A stretch of DNA of 64,000 bases, from assembly GCA_001662425.1 (NCBI GenBank), contig BDDC01000337.1, positions 1,639-65,638 of the forward strand, read 5' to 3'. The position numbers and the translations under genes are program-made. The notes under the pieces were generated by a model. The model did no database searches, was not told where the DNA came from, and saw only the letters and a list, made by a program, of their open reading frames with translations. This document shows positions 21,953-33,585 of the stretch, one piece after another. Source of the DNA: Chlamydomonas sphaeroides (lineage: Eukaryota; Chlorophyta; Chlorophyceae; Chlamydomonadales; Chlamydomonadaceae). Within the stretch, counting starts at the first letter, position 1, and each line of letters begins with the position of its first letter.

Positions 21953-24900
21953 ATGTCAGCCTTAACTGCATCTCGATCCCCCATGCCCCCTATGCGATCC
22001 AGCGCCGTGGCCGCGCGCCGCGGCTCTGCCAGCAGCTCCCCCGGCCTACAGCGCCTGCTGCGCCGCGGCGGCCTCACCACCGTCGCGGCAGCCACGCTGG
22101 CCGCCCTAGCGCTGCTGGCGCTCTGCGGCCCGGCCCTGGCGCAGGAGGCCGTGGTGCTGCGCCCCGGCAGCGCTGGCTGCATCGACAAGCCCCCCGGCAG
22201 GCCGCACAACCTGCGGGTGAGAACCACAGTAGCGTGTGTTCACGACCGTGTTCCGCCACCCGGACACGCTACCCCGATGCACACCCATGGCATACGCCGA
22301 CATGTCGCACCACCTTCTCCCTTCGGCCCCATCCGCCGACGCGCAGGCCACGCCCAAGGACGGCCGCGTGCTGCTGCACTGGGAAGCGCCCCGCGACGGC
22401 GGCTGCGTGTCCACCTACGTCGTCAACGTGTACGAGCCGTACGTGCGCAACGGCGAGCCCACACAGGTGCACCCGTGCTGGGAGCAGGGCGGCGGGTTGG
22501 GTGAGGGGGCAGCGGACGCGCATGCTAGTGCTCCCATCTGCACTGCAATCCTCTCCATCCCCGCCCCGCCCGCAGTCGACCTCCACCGGCGGCTACAGCG
22601 CCGTTGTGGAGGGCCTCACCAATGGCCGCCCCTACAGCTTCTCGGTGCAGGCCTACTCCGCCAAGCACATGGCTGGAGGCACCGCGCAGGTGCGGGCAGG
22701 CGGCGGCGGACCTGGCCCCCCAGGGGCAGGGCTGCCTGTGCGAACTCGCGTTGCTTTGGGCCTGGGCCTGGGCCCAGAAGCGTTACATGCGAACTCACGT
22801 TGCTTGGGGCCTGGGCTCAGAGACGTCACATGCGTCAACACGGCTGGACCCCCGACGGTGCCGCCAGCGCAAGCTACACACCTGCTGCCGCCGTCATACC
22901 TCGCAGCCCTGCCATGACCTGCTGCGCGCCGTGCCCGGCCTGCCTTGACCCACCTCGTAGGCCATAGCCACGCCCAGCGACCGCTGCGACCCCACCCAGC
23001 CGCCCGGACAGCCCACCAACATCCGGGTGCAGGCGCAGGCTGGCGGAGCGCGCGTGTGCTGGGACGGGGTGAGCGGCCGGGCCGTCGGGCAACGGGGCAG
23101 GGCATCGTGCTGACGCCGCCTGGCGCACTGCGACGGTGTACTTTGCGGGGCTTAGATATTGACGCTGCTGCTGCATCCATGGCCGGCGGCCCCAGGTGGA
23201 GAACGACGCCTGCGTTGACGAGTACAGGTGCGCCTTGCACGCTGCGTGCTGCGCTAGTCACCGCCGCCCTGCAGTCATCGCCGCTCGCATGACACACAGA
23301 CACGCCCACCCCCGCCGTACTGTCCCTCCTCCTCTGGCCGCCAGGCTCACGGCCACCCTGGTCAACGGCCCCGGCTTCCGCGACTCAAGCGGCGGCGACA
23401 AGAAGATCTCCAAGGGCGGCTGCGCCGACGTCACCGGTCTCCAGGTGGGGCTGCTGCCCCCGTCGTCGCGCCCACATCACCGGGCGCTCGCCGTAGGCTC
23501 ACGCCGCCAACAGACGCTGGCCGTGGCCCAGGCATGGAGCAGCAGGCGGCCGCTGTGGGGTGCTCTCCGACCGCCAGCATGTATGCTGCCCGCGGCCCTA
23601 CCACTCCCAAAGCGCCCCACCCCATCAACACCGTCAACAGTTGATGCGGCGAGGCAGCCAGCCAACCCTTGTCCCTGCAACCCCACTCGGCTGATTAAAG
23701 CCTCTTGGCATCTTTCTACGTATGAAACCCTTGCCCTGCCTCCCGCCCTCCCGCCCCACCGCCATGCCCACCGCCAGGACGGCGCCCAGTACCGCTTCAC
23801 CGTGCTGCCCTACTCTGCGGCGCGCGGCGAAGGCAGCCCCGCCGCCGTGACCGCCGAGGTCGGCGCCGGCCGCGCGCGCGCCAACGGCTGGACCTGCAAG
23901 GGCGTGTCGGGCTGCGCCCCCGGCCGGTGAGCCCTCGCGCGCCCCCCGATGCTGCTGGCTCTGGCGCGACGCTGCCCGGCAGCTGCAGTCACACCGCGGA
24001 GGCGCCTCTACGCTTCACAGCCAGGGGGGTGGTGCTGGGTGTTCGAGCCTGGTGTCTTCGAGAAAGCCTGACGCCGCGCCTTCCCGCCTGCCTGCGTGCT
24101 CGCGCCGTGTGTTGTGCCGCCGCCGCCGCCGGCAGGCCTGGCCTGTGCAGCGCGGGCGGCGGCTGCCCCGCGGTGGGCCAGCAGGGCCAGTGCCGCGCCC
24201 CTGCCATGAGCGACGTGGACTGGGTCAACAAGCAGGTGCGAGGGTAACTGGAGAGAAGGTCATGGCTCGACATATTGTCCATATGATGATGACAGCTAGA
24301 CATGAAGACGCCTGATGCATGTGACGACTGGACTGGGCCGGTAGGCAGGTGCGGGCAGCCGGCACGGTTGAGGCTGGGCGTGAACAGGACGAGCTGCAGC
24401 CGTACATGGCCTGGGCCGCGGGCGCCCGCCCGGTGCCAACCGGCCTAGCGCGCCGCACCCAGTGCCTTGTGGGTTGACGCAGCTCCCGGCCCCAATCCTT
24501 TCCCGCCACCCCGCCTACGCCCGCAGATCACGCAGTGGTGCGCCCCCGACTGCGCCTGCGAGCTCACCCCGGCGCAGGGCGGCACCCTCATGGGCGCCTC
24601 GCTGCCCGGTGCCGGCGCCGGCGCCCTGGCCGGCCGGCTCACCGCCGGCCGCGGCGGCGCCGCTGCCACCTCCGGCGGCGCCGGCGGCGCGCCGCTCGGC
24701 GGTAGCGGCGGCGGCATGTCAGCCTTCCCATGGGCCGGCTTCAGCCGGCCGAGCTCCGAGCCGGACCTAATCCCCCTGGACGAGGCCCCCACGCCCGGCG
24801 CCGGCGCCTTTGGCGCCCTTCCCTCGCGTGGCGGCGGCGCGGTGCCCAGCTTCACCTTCGGCGGCGCCGGAGGCGGCGGCGATGCAGTCGGCGGCAGCGG

Positions 24901-25366
24901 TGCCGCCAACGCGGCCGGCGCTGCGGCCCTCATGAACGCCCTGAGCAGCTTCACGGGCTCCTCCGGCGGCAGCCTGCCGTCGGCGGCGTCGGGCGGCGGC
25001 AGCGGCAACGCCGCGGCGGCGGCGGCGCTTCTGTCCGCTATCACCGGCACGCGCAGAAGCAGCGACGGCGGTACCGCCGCCGCACAGAGCGCCAGCGGCA
25101 GTCCCAACGCGGCCACGACGGCGGCGGCGCTCATGTCGGCGTTCGGCAGCGCGGGCGACGGCAACGCGGCCGCAACCTCGGTGGCGGTGATGGAGGCCCT
25201 GGCGAACTCGCGCGGCGGCCATATGGTTAACGAGATTGCTACGGGCCTGGTGGATACGGGCGTTGTGGGATCGGCCGCGGGCAAGATGGCGCAAGACTTC
25301 GTGAGCAACCAGGTTAACGGCGCGCTGAAGGCCTTCATGGGCGCAGCCGACACGGGCCGGCGCTGA
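21953..25366 (+). CDS. Secreted or surface protein with two fibronectin type III domains and Gly/Ala-rich tail
   Basis: Nine exons: 21953..22216, 22347..22466, 22576..22689, 22961..23068, 23196..23227, 23345..23444, 23778..23926, 24136..24235 and 24527..25366, predicting 608 aa. Residues 41-63 are a hydrophobic signal segment after a long Ser/Arg-rich N-region, with a likely cleavage after ALA (61-63). In-frame ATGs at residues 11 and 14 would shorten the N-region. The first FN3 domain covers about 78-166, with VLLHWEAP and GLTNGRPYSFSVQAYS typical of the fold. A second covers about 177-280, with ARVCWDG and AQYRFTVLPYS. A Cys-rich segment follows (about 285-345, around 11 Cys), then a roughly 250-residue Gly/Ala/Ser tail with recurring AAALxSAxxG modules. 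The architecture suggests an extracellular matrix, cell-wall or surface protein. I do not recognise a named homologue. All introns are GT-AG and in phase. Confidence 0.82.
22739..22831 (+). repeat. Two direct repeats of about 46 bases in an intron
   Basis: Copies begin at 22739 and 22788. Each starts TGCGAACTC, continues CGTTGCTT and GGGCCTGGG, and ends near GTCACA or GTTACA. They lie in the third intron of the FN3 gene, a tandem duplication with small divergence. Confidence 0.7.
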
Positions 25367-25994
25367 GCGGCGCTGTGCGGCCAAGCTGCGCCGGCGCTTA
25401 CGACGTTGGTCGTTTGGTGAGGTCTTTCAGAGGAGCAGCAGCCGCTTGTCCACCAAGGTCGTGGGCTGCCTTGCTTGCACGGGGGCCCTCTAAAGCGCAG
25501 CCCCAGGCTTGCGTGAAGTAATAACCAGCCGAGAGTGGCGTTTGGCCCAAGGCTACCGGCCACTGCGGCCACACGGAATGCGCTGGCGGCGCTGCGATGT
25601 GGGCGTGACCAGGAGGGGGCTGCAGACGGGCCTCCTCACCCGGTGATGCAAGCATGGCGGCAGGCTAGCGCCTCTTTGGTAGGCTTTAGCGCACGCATTA
25701 TGCCTGGGTTGCGTGAACCACTGATGTCTGTCCGTCTACGTTTCTGTGTGTTCCAGTGTTAGGTTGAACAGAACCCCACGTGTGTGAAGCCAGGCGCCAC
25801 GGCCGTAAGGCTGGGTGCGTGTTCTGTGTAGCCCCGACCTCAGCACTGCCTGTGATAGTCCCCACGGGTCGGGCCGGGAGGGTCCTGGGTCGGGCGGTGT
25901 TGTGCTGGTGATCGTAGCGGCCTAGGCCCGGGATGCCCCACTGTGCACGCATGGCCTGGCAACCACGGCAAGCCTGCGCGCTACGACCCTCCCA

Positions 25995-25999
25995 TGTAA
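25995..25999 (+). terminator. Candidate TGTAA polyadenylation signal for FN3 gene
   Basis: TGTAA about 630 bases downstream of the FN3 gene stop codon, in the convergent intergenic region. Confidence 0.35.
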
Positions 26000-26307
26000 G
26001 CGACCGCAGGCCCTCTCTCCCTCGGCCTTGCGTCGCTTGGACCCCCCGTCAACGACTGCTGTCCACGGCTCCCATCGAGCACTCAACAACCAGCATTCAA
26101 GCCACGTGGCAGGATCCTCCTGGGCAGGATGTCGCTGGCCCTGACCGGGCGATGGCAGCCACGTAGCGCCGATGATTGCCGATGATTGCCCGGCAGCTGC
26201 AGTGCGCACTCCACAGCCATGTGCAGGTCGCGCCACGGGCCGCACGGAGCCCTTGAAGAAATGGGTACCGGTATAGTGCGACTGGGGATGAAACGTAGCC
26301 CTTGCTG

Positions 26308-26312
26308 TTACA
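26308..26312 (-). terminator. Candidate TGTAA polyadenylation signal for GATA gene
   Basis: TGTAA on the minus strand about 1.1 kb downstream of the GATA-type gene's stop codon. The distance is long but within the range of volvocine 3' UTRs. Confidence 0.25.
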
Positions 26313-27423
26313 GCCTCACCTCACAAACACTCGCAGCCGTGAATCGCTGCGTAAACCCTGAATACCACCCGTCAGCATCCGCACCCACAAGCCAGCGCCA
26401 CAGCAATGGCCAGCGCCCAACAACAGCACGCATCAGCACACAAAAGCCATGCTTTGCACCGTATTTTATTTGCGGGCCAACGCGCCGCCGCCGGACGCAG
26501 CTATTGCGCGAGGCCAACAGCCATAGGTTTCTTGCAGGCGACACCAGCCAGCATTTCCCCGCCCGCCAGCTCGCAAGAGGCTGGCACGCCACCATCCTTG
26601 CCCAAGCACATTGGTCAACGCCCCGCCAGGGGACATGGAAACACATTATCACACACCAATCTCGGTGACGCGCCGACAGGGCTGCTGAGGCTGATAGGGC
26701 AGCCGCAGAGGCGCCTCTGCGGCGGCGTCCATACGTGGGGGCGCCGTTGCATGAGCAGCCGGCCCCCAAGCCGATACCAATGTCTAGATCAGGCAAACTC
26801 GCTACGCGCCGATGAATTGCGCAGAGCACAAAGGCTCTCCAAGCACGGCTCTTGCCACGGCAACCATCGCTCGTTGCCACGGGACCGCCGTTATGTGGCC
26901 CTCCCTCCGCTACGCACCGTCGCGCACAGCGCGCGCGCAACCTACCGCAGCTCTAGCTAGCTACGGCCTCTCGGTCGCACAGCACTCTGCGACACGCGCC
27001 CATCCAATGCGATGCCAGGCTACGACACACAATGAGGCCGGTCGTGGCAGTAGCCATGCAGGAGCCCCAACGGCGGGGCCCCGCGCGCCGCGAGGCCTAC
27101 TGTACAGTGCCCCCTTCTGCCGCCGAGCGCCAAGCACACACCAGCTAGCGCACGAGCAGGCAGGCGGGCCAGTGAATCCATCTCCGTCATTCGGGCCGCC
27201 GGCAAAACAGGGGGCGCGCTGCGCCGCACCCAGACGGGACGCCCAACAGGGCGGCCGCCGGCACGCGAGCGGCGCCCCCAGAACACCCAAAACTGCGACT
27301 CCCGCCACGGCGCATGCCCTCCATCCTCACGCACACGCTTCCACGTTTGTTGAGTTTCCCTAACCGACGCAGCGCCGCACAATGACGGCGGCGCAGCCTG
27401 TGAAGCCGTGAGGCCAGGCCCGC

Positions 27424-30079
27424 TCAGAACGCCAGGCCGGCGGGTGGCTTGCCCAGGTCCAGAACCTGCATCCCCGCCGCGGCCTGGCCCAGCGACGGGG
27501 AGGCGCCGGGCATGCCCGCTACCGCCGCGCCGGCACCCGGCCGGCGACCGGCTGCGGCGGCATTGCGCGCCAGCAGCATTCCCAGTATGTCGTCCATGAG
27601 GGCGCTGCCCGTGGCGGCCCCGCTGCCAGCGCCACGCGCGGCCGCCAGCGCCTGGCCGCTCGCGAGCGACGACAGGAGCACGCCGCGCGCGGCCTGCTGC
27701 TGCTGCGCCTGCTGCTGCTGGCGCTGCTGCGCAAGCACCTGCTGTTGTTGCTGCTGCGCCTGCTGGTGCTGGGACACCAGGGCGGCGCGCTGCTGCAGGT
27801 CCCGCATCAGCAGCCCGCCCATGGCGCTGCCCTCGCCAGCCTTGCTGCTGCCGCCGTCGGCGGCCCTGCCCATGCCGGCGTCCTCGGCCTGCTTGACAGC
27901 TGCGGCTGCGATGCGCTGGATGAGCGAGCCGGTGCGCGGCTCGTCGGCATACGCCGCCGCCAACGCACGGGCCTGATCCTGCTGCGCCCACGCCGCCTCC
28001 AGCAGCGTCTGCCGCTGCTGCTCGCGCTCGCGTTGCTGCTGCTCGCGCTGGGCCTCCCGCGCCTTGGCCTGCCGCGCATCCTCGCGCCGCCGCGCCGCCT
28101 CTAGCAGCGCGGCCTGCTGCTGCTGCTGCTCCACCATCGCCACCTGCTGCTGCGCCGCCAGCGCGGCCTGCTGCTGCTGCTGCGCGTGCAGCGTCTGCAG
28201 CTGCTGCTGCAGCGCCGCCAGGTGCGTCAGCTGCGCCTGGCGGTGCTGCTGCTGCTGCTGTCGGGCGACCATGGCCGCGCGCTGCAGGTCCAGCCGCACG
28301 CCCATCGCAGCCGCCTGCGACTGCTCAGGCTGCGCCAGGGGCTCGGCGCCCGTCGCCGCATGCTGCCGCTGCGCGAGCGGCTCGAGCGCCTGCACCCGCG
28401 AGCCTGCACCCGCACGCACGCGCAGGCCCTCCTGGTCCTCCATGGACCAGTCGGCCAGAGTCTGCGGCCGCTCGTCCACGCGCACGCGCTTGGATGGAGG
28501 GTCTGCGGCGGCGCCGTCGGGGCTGGCGGCCGACGGTCGCATCGGCTCCGCGTCGCTGTCGTGCGCCACGCACGACACCGGCGGCGTGTGCGTCGGCGAA
28601 GCGCGCGACGGCAGCGCAGTCTGGCCACTGCCGGCGGGCTGTGCGTCATCATGCTGCCGAGGTGACGCGGCGCCAGAGTCACCGCCGCTGCTCAGCGCGT
28701 CGCGAGGGCGCTTGGGCGACGGCGCCGGCGACAGGCGTGGCGACGGCGACGCCACCTCCACCGACGCGCGCGGCGCGGGCTCGGTCGCCTCCAGCGCGCC
28801 CCCGCCATTGTGCAGCTCGCACCACTGCTCTAGAGCCGCCTGCAGCTTGGCGGCCGTCTCGCGGTCCAGCTGCCGCAGCGGCGTGTTGAGCGCGCGGTCC
28901 AGCGCCGCCGGCTCCAGCCGGCCGGGCTGGCGCAGGAACTCCAGCAGCGCGCCGCTGAGGACAATGCTGGGTCCCGCAGACGGGGCAGGCTGCGGCGCGG
29001 CCTCCGGCCGCTCCTGCATCTGCGGCGACCGGGCCGCGAGCTCCGGCTGCTCCTGCGGCTCGCCCTGTGAGCTGGAGGGGCTGGCAGAGAGGTGCGCGCC
29101 GGTGGACATGGGCCGGCGGTGCGTGATGACGACGGAACGCGAGGCCTGCTTGCTGGCGAGTCCAGAGAAGTACGACCAGTCGGGGAAGCGCGCGTGGCGG
29201 TGGTAGTACATGCCACAGCGGTTGCAAACGAGCTTTTTCTCAATGCGTCGCCATTGAGGAGCCTTGTTGACGCCGCAAAACTGCGGGTAAGGGAGACCAG
29301 GAGAACACTGGCGTCAGTTCCAAGTGTGGAATGATGCGCACAACGGCATCAACAGGCAAACCAAGCCATATTCACCTGGTTCTCGCAGGGCCCTCCGATA
29401 ATCAGAGGCTTCTGCGATGGCTTGTTGGATGTCGTGGCTGTGGCGGCACCCTTGACATCTGTTAGTGAGCCCGTGGATGGCTGAGACTCATCCCCGCTGC
29501 GGAGGACGGAGCCCATCGCAGGGCTTGGTAGATACGGAGCTGACGAGCCCGGCTGCGTGGGCGTTACACCTTGTCCCAGCATAGCGCTCGCAGCTGGGGC
29601 ACTCAGCAGAAGCGGCTGCTGAGCCAGGCCTGCCATAGCCGCCTGTCGCTGTTGGGCTCCCATAGCCATCGCCAGCTGCTGCACAGCAACAGCTCTGCGG
29701 TACTCCACTGCGGGAAACGCGAGCAAACACGGTTGAGTCAGTCAGGATGTCACTTTGCACTGCGAACCTGGTTACGAATAGACCCCAGAGAGCATTCAGT
29801 AAGAAGTTACGTACAAAACAGCGAGGCACGACTGTGCACTTCGCATTATGAGGTTGCGTCGGTTCAACGGACACGTCAGGCTGGGACGCGGCCGAAGGTT
29901 CAATCTGCGCCTCAGCAACGCTCGATACTCTCTAGTTGCCTTGGCATGATATCAATCGATCGGCCATACATAAGTTTCTGGACAGGAGTCTGGGGGTTGC
30001 GTCTGGACTCCACACGCACCTTCTTGTTGAATCGCTCCGTGAAGAGCGGACGCGTCGACCGAACGTAGACGAGCGTCAT
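27424..30079 (-). CDS. GATA-type zinc-finger, glutamine-rich transcriptional regulator
   Basis: Four exons, 5' to 3': 30020..30079, 29811..29904, 29376..29707 and 27424..29280, predicting 780 aa. The last two exons are solid. The two small 5' exons rest only on splice consensus and phase and are tentative. A single GATA-like finger spans the exon 3/4 junction at about 159-184: Cys159, Cys164, APQWRR (169-174), Cys181-Asn-Arg-Cys184, then GMYYHRH. The spacing is CX4CX16CX2C, not the usual CX2CX17-18CX2C. The Arg/Gln-rich region before the finger and the long tail (poly-Gln/Ala runs, acidic and Ser/Pro patches, PKRPRD basic motif) look like activation or scaffold regions. A short structured segment, SGALLEFLRQPGRLEPAALD, lies about 85 residues after the finger. 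The role is inferred as DNA-binding regulator in the nucleus, and the target genes are unknown. Confidence 0.78.
27697..28262 (-). repeat. CAG/CTG-rich coding repeats (polyglutamine tracts)
   Basis: Many CTG/CTGCTG runs on the plus strand encode interrupted Gln tracts in the GATA-type protein, mixed with Ala, Leu and Arg. Such tracts are common in algal transcription factors and vary in length between strains. Confidence 0.8.
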
Positions 30080-31674
30080 GCTGCAGTGTCAACTCGCAGA
30101 CCTGAAGCAACCGGTCTAGTCGGTCGCAGGGCCCCGAAGTTGCCTGCGCACGAAAGGGGCGAACCGAGTCGTAAGCGTACCGCCGCAACCCTGAAACCCA
30201 GGCTCAAAGCGCAAGCAGCAGGCGTCCCATCCCTTGAGCGGGATAGGCGGTGTCGGCGCACAGGCCGCTGCGCCTTTGAAAGCCCGTACAGACCAGCCTA
30301 GGGGACATTTTCGCGGTCCGCACGTGAGCCGCCGACGCGGATGCCCCCTTACCATGGCTGCACACGCTGTAGGATTCATCGGCGGTAGGCGGAAACGCTA
30401 AGGCGGCTCGCCCGAAGGGCGTGGTCGTAGTCTGCCAGGACCGAGCTGGCGGGAGTAGCTTGCTCGCAACTGGGCCGCCCTCGAGCGCTGCGTTAGTTTG
30501 GCCTCTCCTTGCTAGAAGACGACCACGGTACAAGTTGTTGGGGCTAACAAACGCAATTGGGATCGGTGGGTTTGCGCTCGGTTTGTGCCCTGGAATATTG
30601 CGAATTGGGCAGGGTGATATGTAGCGTGTGGCGTGATGACTCGTGTATGCTGTATGCGGGGCTTGTGTTCCCTGGGCCACTGTGTCAGCGGTCGCTCCAG
30701 GGTGGCCGCAGCATTACCTAAACCATAGCAGCGCTAGGCGGGCATCTCACAACGTGCCTGCTGATACAGCTAATAGGGATCGCGTCGTCAGACGCATTGG
30801 AATTGCTCAGCATGTTCAGCGGGGCCCCCGCGAGAACGTCCGACAGAGAGGTTCCACGATCCTGCACAGCAGTAGTACCTTGTTTTTTGTATTCACCAAC
30901 ACGTTCCATATGCGCGCAGGCCGCCCTTTGTTTGTGGGGTCACCGTCAAAATAAGCGGCGGTTGCTGGACACACACCTTGGATCGACGATTACGGCCGCA
31001 GTAACCGATTATGCAGCCACGGAAGCTGGCTAATACAATGGCTTTGGTTTTAAGCTGCATAACATGGATGCGGAAAATCGACGTGCTGTTCGCGGACGCA
31101 ACACACGCCACGACGCCCTATTGCACTCTGCGCGACGCCCTGTTTGTCGCGTGAAGTTTTCCTCGTATTCAGCCACCGCATGCTTTACGTTTTTGTCGCT
31201 GGCAAAGTGTGCCGTTTCGCTCAACCTGCAAAACCCCTGGAGACACGTTGGACCCCTTTGAACCCGCGGTGACCCCTGCGCGAGACCATGGACATGTTGA
31301 GCTAGCTCTGACACACCACGCAGCTGAAGGATGAGTGGCGCGTTTGAATGTCGGCTAGCCCACCAACGCCGGCGTGGCAACGGCACAGGTTCGGCACGTT
31401 CGTCTGCACAAATTTGTCCCAGCTGCGCATGGGTGCTTGGCTCGCCCCACAAAGAGGCCACCCAGACCAAGCCACATGGTCAGTCATAGCGCGGTCATAG
31501 CCGAGACTATTTAAGGGGTCTCGGGCACACCGACCTCCGTGCCCTCACCCCACGGGCCGGACATAGCCGCCCGAACAGCCTCAACGGCAACACCGTATCT
31601 CTGAACGCACGCCGCCGCTGCTGCCGCTCTGGCTGTGTCGCGGCCGCCTGCGGCGGCCGCTACCAACCCCTCCG

Positions 31675-31823
31675 CCTCCGCCGCCCGGCCCATTGCCGCC
31701 CGGCCCATTGCCGCCCGGCCCATTGCCGCCCGGCCCATTGCCGCCCGGCCCATCGCCGCCCGACCCATCGCCGCCGCCAGGGTGGAAGCAGGCCGTGCGC
31801 TCAGCCCCGAGCAGCTGGAGGCA

Positions 31824-31852
<29 letters not shown>
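31675..31852. repeat. 15-base minisatellite followed by (CAG)n
   Basis: About six tandem units of GCCCGGCCCATTGCC run from about 31679 to 31771, the last ones with CATCGCC variants. They are followed after about 50 bases by a run of CAG codons (about 11) at 31820 to 31851. On the plus strand the array reads as (AARPI)n then a Gln run without an ATG. On the minus strand it reads as a Leu run then (GGNGP)n. A TATA-like TATTTAAG lies about 170 bases upstream on the plus strand. Whether either strand is expressed cannot be judged. Confidence 0.7.
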
Positions 31853-31854
<2 letters not shown>

Positions 31855-33544
31855 TTCAGAATGGCATGAAGGTCACGGTATAGCGCGGGAGGGGGGGTGG
31901 GCAGGGGCGTGTTGTTACGCTGCCGGTGTTACCGCGCTGTCCCGCTGCTGGAGTTACCCATTCACCCGGCCAACCAGTCACCCGTCCATAACCCCGCGAC
32001 ACTCACACCATGTCGTGCCGCAGCCTTGGCAGACTTGCACGCCATGCGTACGCCGCGTCCCAGGCACCATCCTCTCATGCAGCTGGCAGTGAAACGAGCG
32101 TCCAGGGGAGGGACACAGGGGCAAGTCCTCCAACAGATCACTCAAGCCTCACGACTCGCTATACGACAACGCAAAAGTTCAACGAAGGTAGCAAAGCCCG
32201 AGAGACCCCTGTCCTTGGCCGCGGGATCACAGCAGAGCTTTCTTTAGGCGGGGTCTGGAGCGGCCAGCCATGTTGCCGCTGCTGCAGGTTCCACACCCCG
32301 CAATTCAAAGCTGACGTGGCCTTCAGTCACCGTGCTGCCTTCACGTGCTTGTACACAGAAGACTTTGTGTCCAGAGTGAAAATTTGGCCGCAGTCGCTCC
32401 CAAGAAGAGATTGTGTAAGGCGAGACCGTTGTGGCAACCGCCGGGGGTGCGAGCGGGAACCCCGCTTGGTGGGGACGACGGAGGGCCGCGTCGCAAGACC
32501 GTCTATTGGCTTCGCTTTAGTTCAATCACTATGGAGTCAGGTGGGCAGAGGCTGCTGTCGTGAGCATGCTGCTTAGCCGCTGGCGCGATGCCCTGCCGGC
32601 TCCGACCGCATCCTGGAGCAAACCTGTCAGACGGGACTGGAAGGCAGTGAAGTTGGTCAGCATCTGACGCGGCCTCCGCATCTGGGGCCTCCTCTGGAGG
32701 GGGCCGCTTGAAGGAGCTGCGCGCACCCCGTGTACCCATGGGCCATGCCACAGTGGGACGTGAGGCGCGTGTGCCTCGTCCGACACTTGATTACAACTGC
32801 AACAGGTCGTCAAAAGCTGGCGAGCCAGGGAGGGGGCGGGGCTTCCAAGTTGCAACCAGCGTGGAAGTCGGATGGGGCGTTGCCCGGCTTGTCGCCCGTG
32901 TGTGTGGCGTGTGGAGGGCGAGCCGGCGAGGGAGATGTTGGCGGACGCCAGGGGGCGGATGTGATATGTTCAGTAGGAAGTCAAGTATATGGCACGTTGC
33001 CGAATCCTAAATGGTCGCCGGGCATGTGCGACATTTGCGCAGTGAGATTGCGCCGTTGCCCCACATTTGCGCGGCATGCTCACTTCACCACTTACGGCCG
33101 TGCAGCGGCTGTATCTTCGAGGTTGAGCGGCCAGCGACATCCCCTGTCCAATGGGCATCTCCTCGTGTTGCGCCCACCTCGGCCATGTGCCCCATGTGCG
33201 CTGTATACAGCCGAGGGCCGAGGGACAAGGTGTGTGGCAAAGCATACGGCTCGCGCAGGGTATTGACGCGTTGGTCGTGCGCGGGAAGTAGTGCGGGAAG
33301 AAGCAAAGCCCAGCGCCGTCTTGAAGGAGCCCGAGGCCCGTCCGTCCGGCCCGCGTACCGTATGTAGATTACCTGACACTGGTGCGACGTGAGACGGCAG
33401 GCCGCAGCATCCGCCAACGCGCGCGCAAACGCATCCTAACAACGCAACCCAGCCCCGGCAAAGCACGCCCGTAGTACAACGCGTTGATGTACGTACGAAG
33501 GCAGCGAACGTGTGGACGTGGGATGCGGCCGGCTGGTACGGATG

Positions 33545-33585
33545 GCCAGGGCCGGGGTTGGGTATGGCGCGCAGCGGTGGGCGGG
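33545..33585 (-). repeat. Dispersed repeat R3, copy 1
   Basis: The reverse complement of these 41 bases matches 38258 to 38298 with a single mismatch. The core is CCACCGCTGCGCGCCA followed by ACCCAACCCCGGCCCTGGC. The flanks also share shorter CACGTCCAC-type blocks, so the element may be longer but diverged. Confidence 0.75.

Larger units (their letters stand above)
25367..27423. other. Intergenic between convergent FN3 and GATA genes
   Basis: No supported gene. A TGTAA at 25995 to 25999 (plus) and a TTACA at 26308 to 26312 (TGTAA on minus) are candidate ends of the two converging transcripts, and they would leave the transcripts non-overlapping. Open frames on both strands are low-complexity and lack recognisable similarity. 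Confidence 0.5.

Noticed and set aside
33021..33085. Weak similarity between 33021..33085 and 44281..44345
   Set aside because: Roughly two-thirds identity by eye over a short stretch with common words. It is not clearly above chance in GC-rich DNA.
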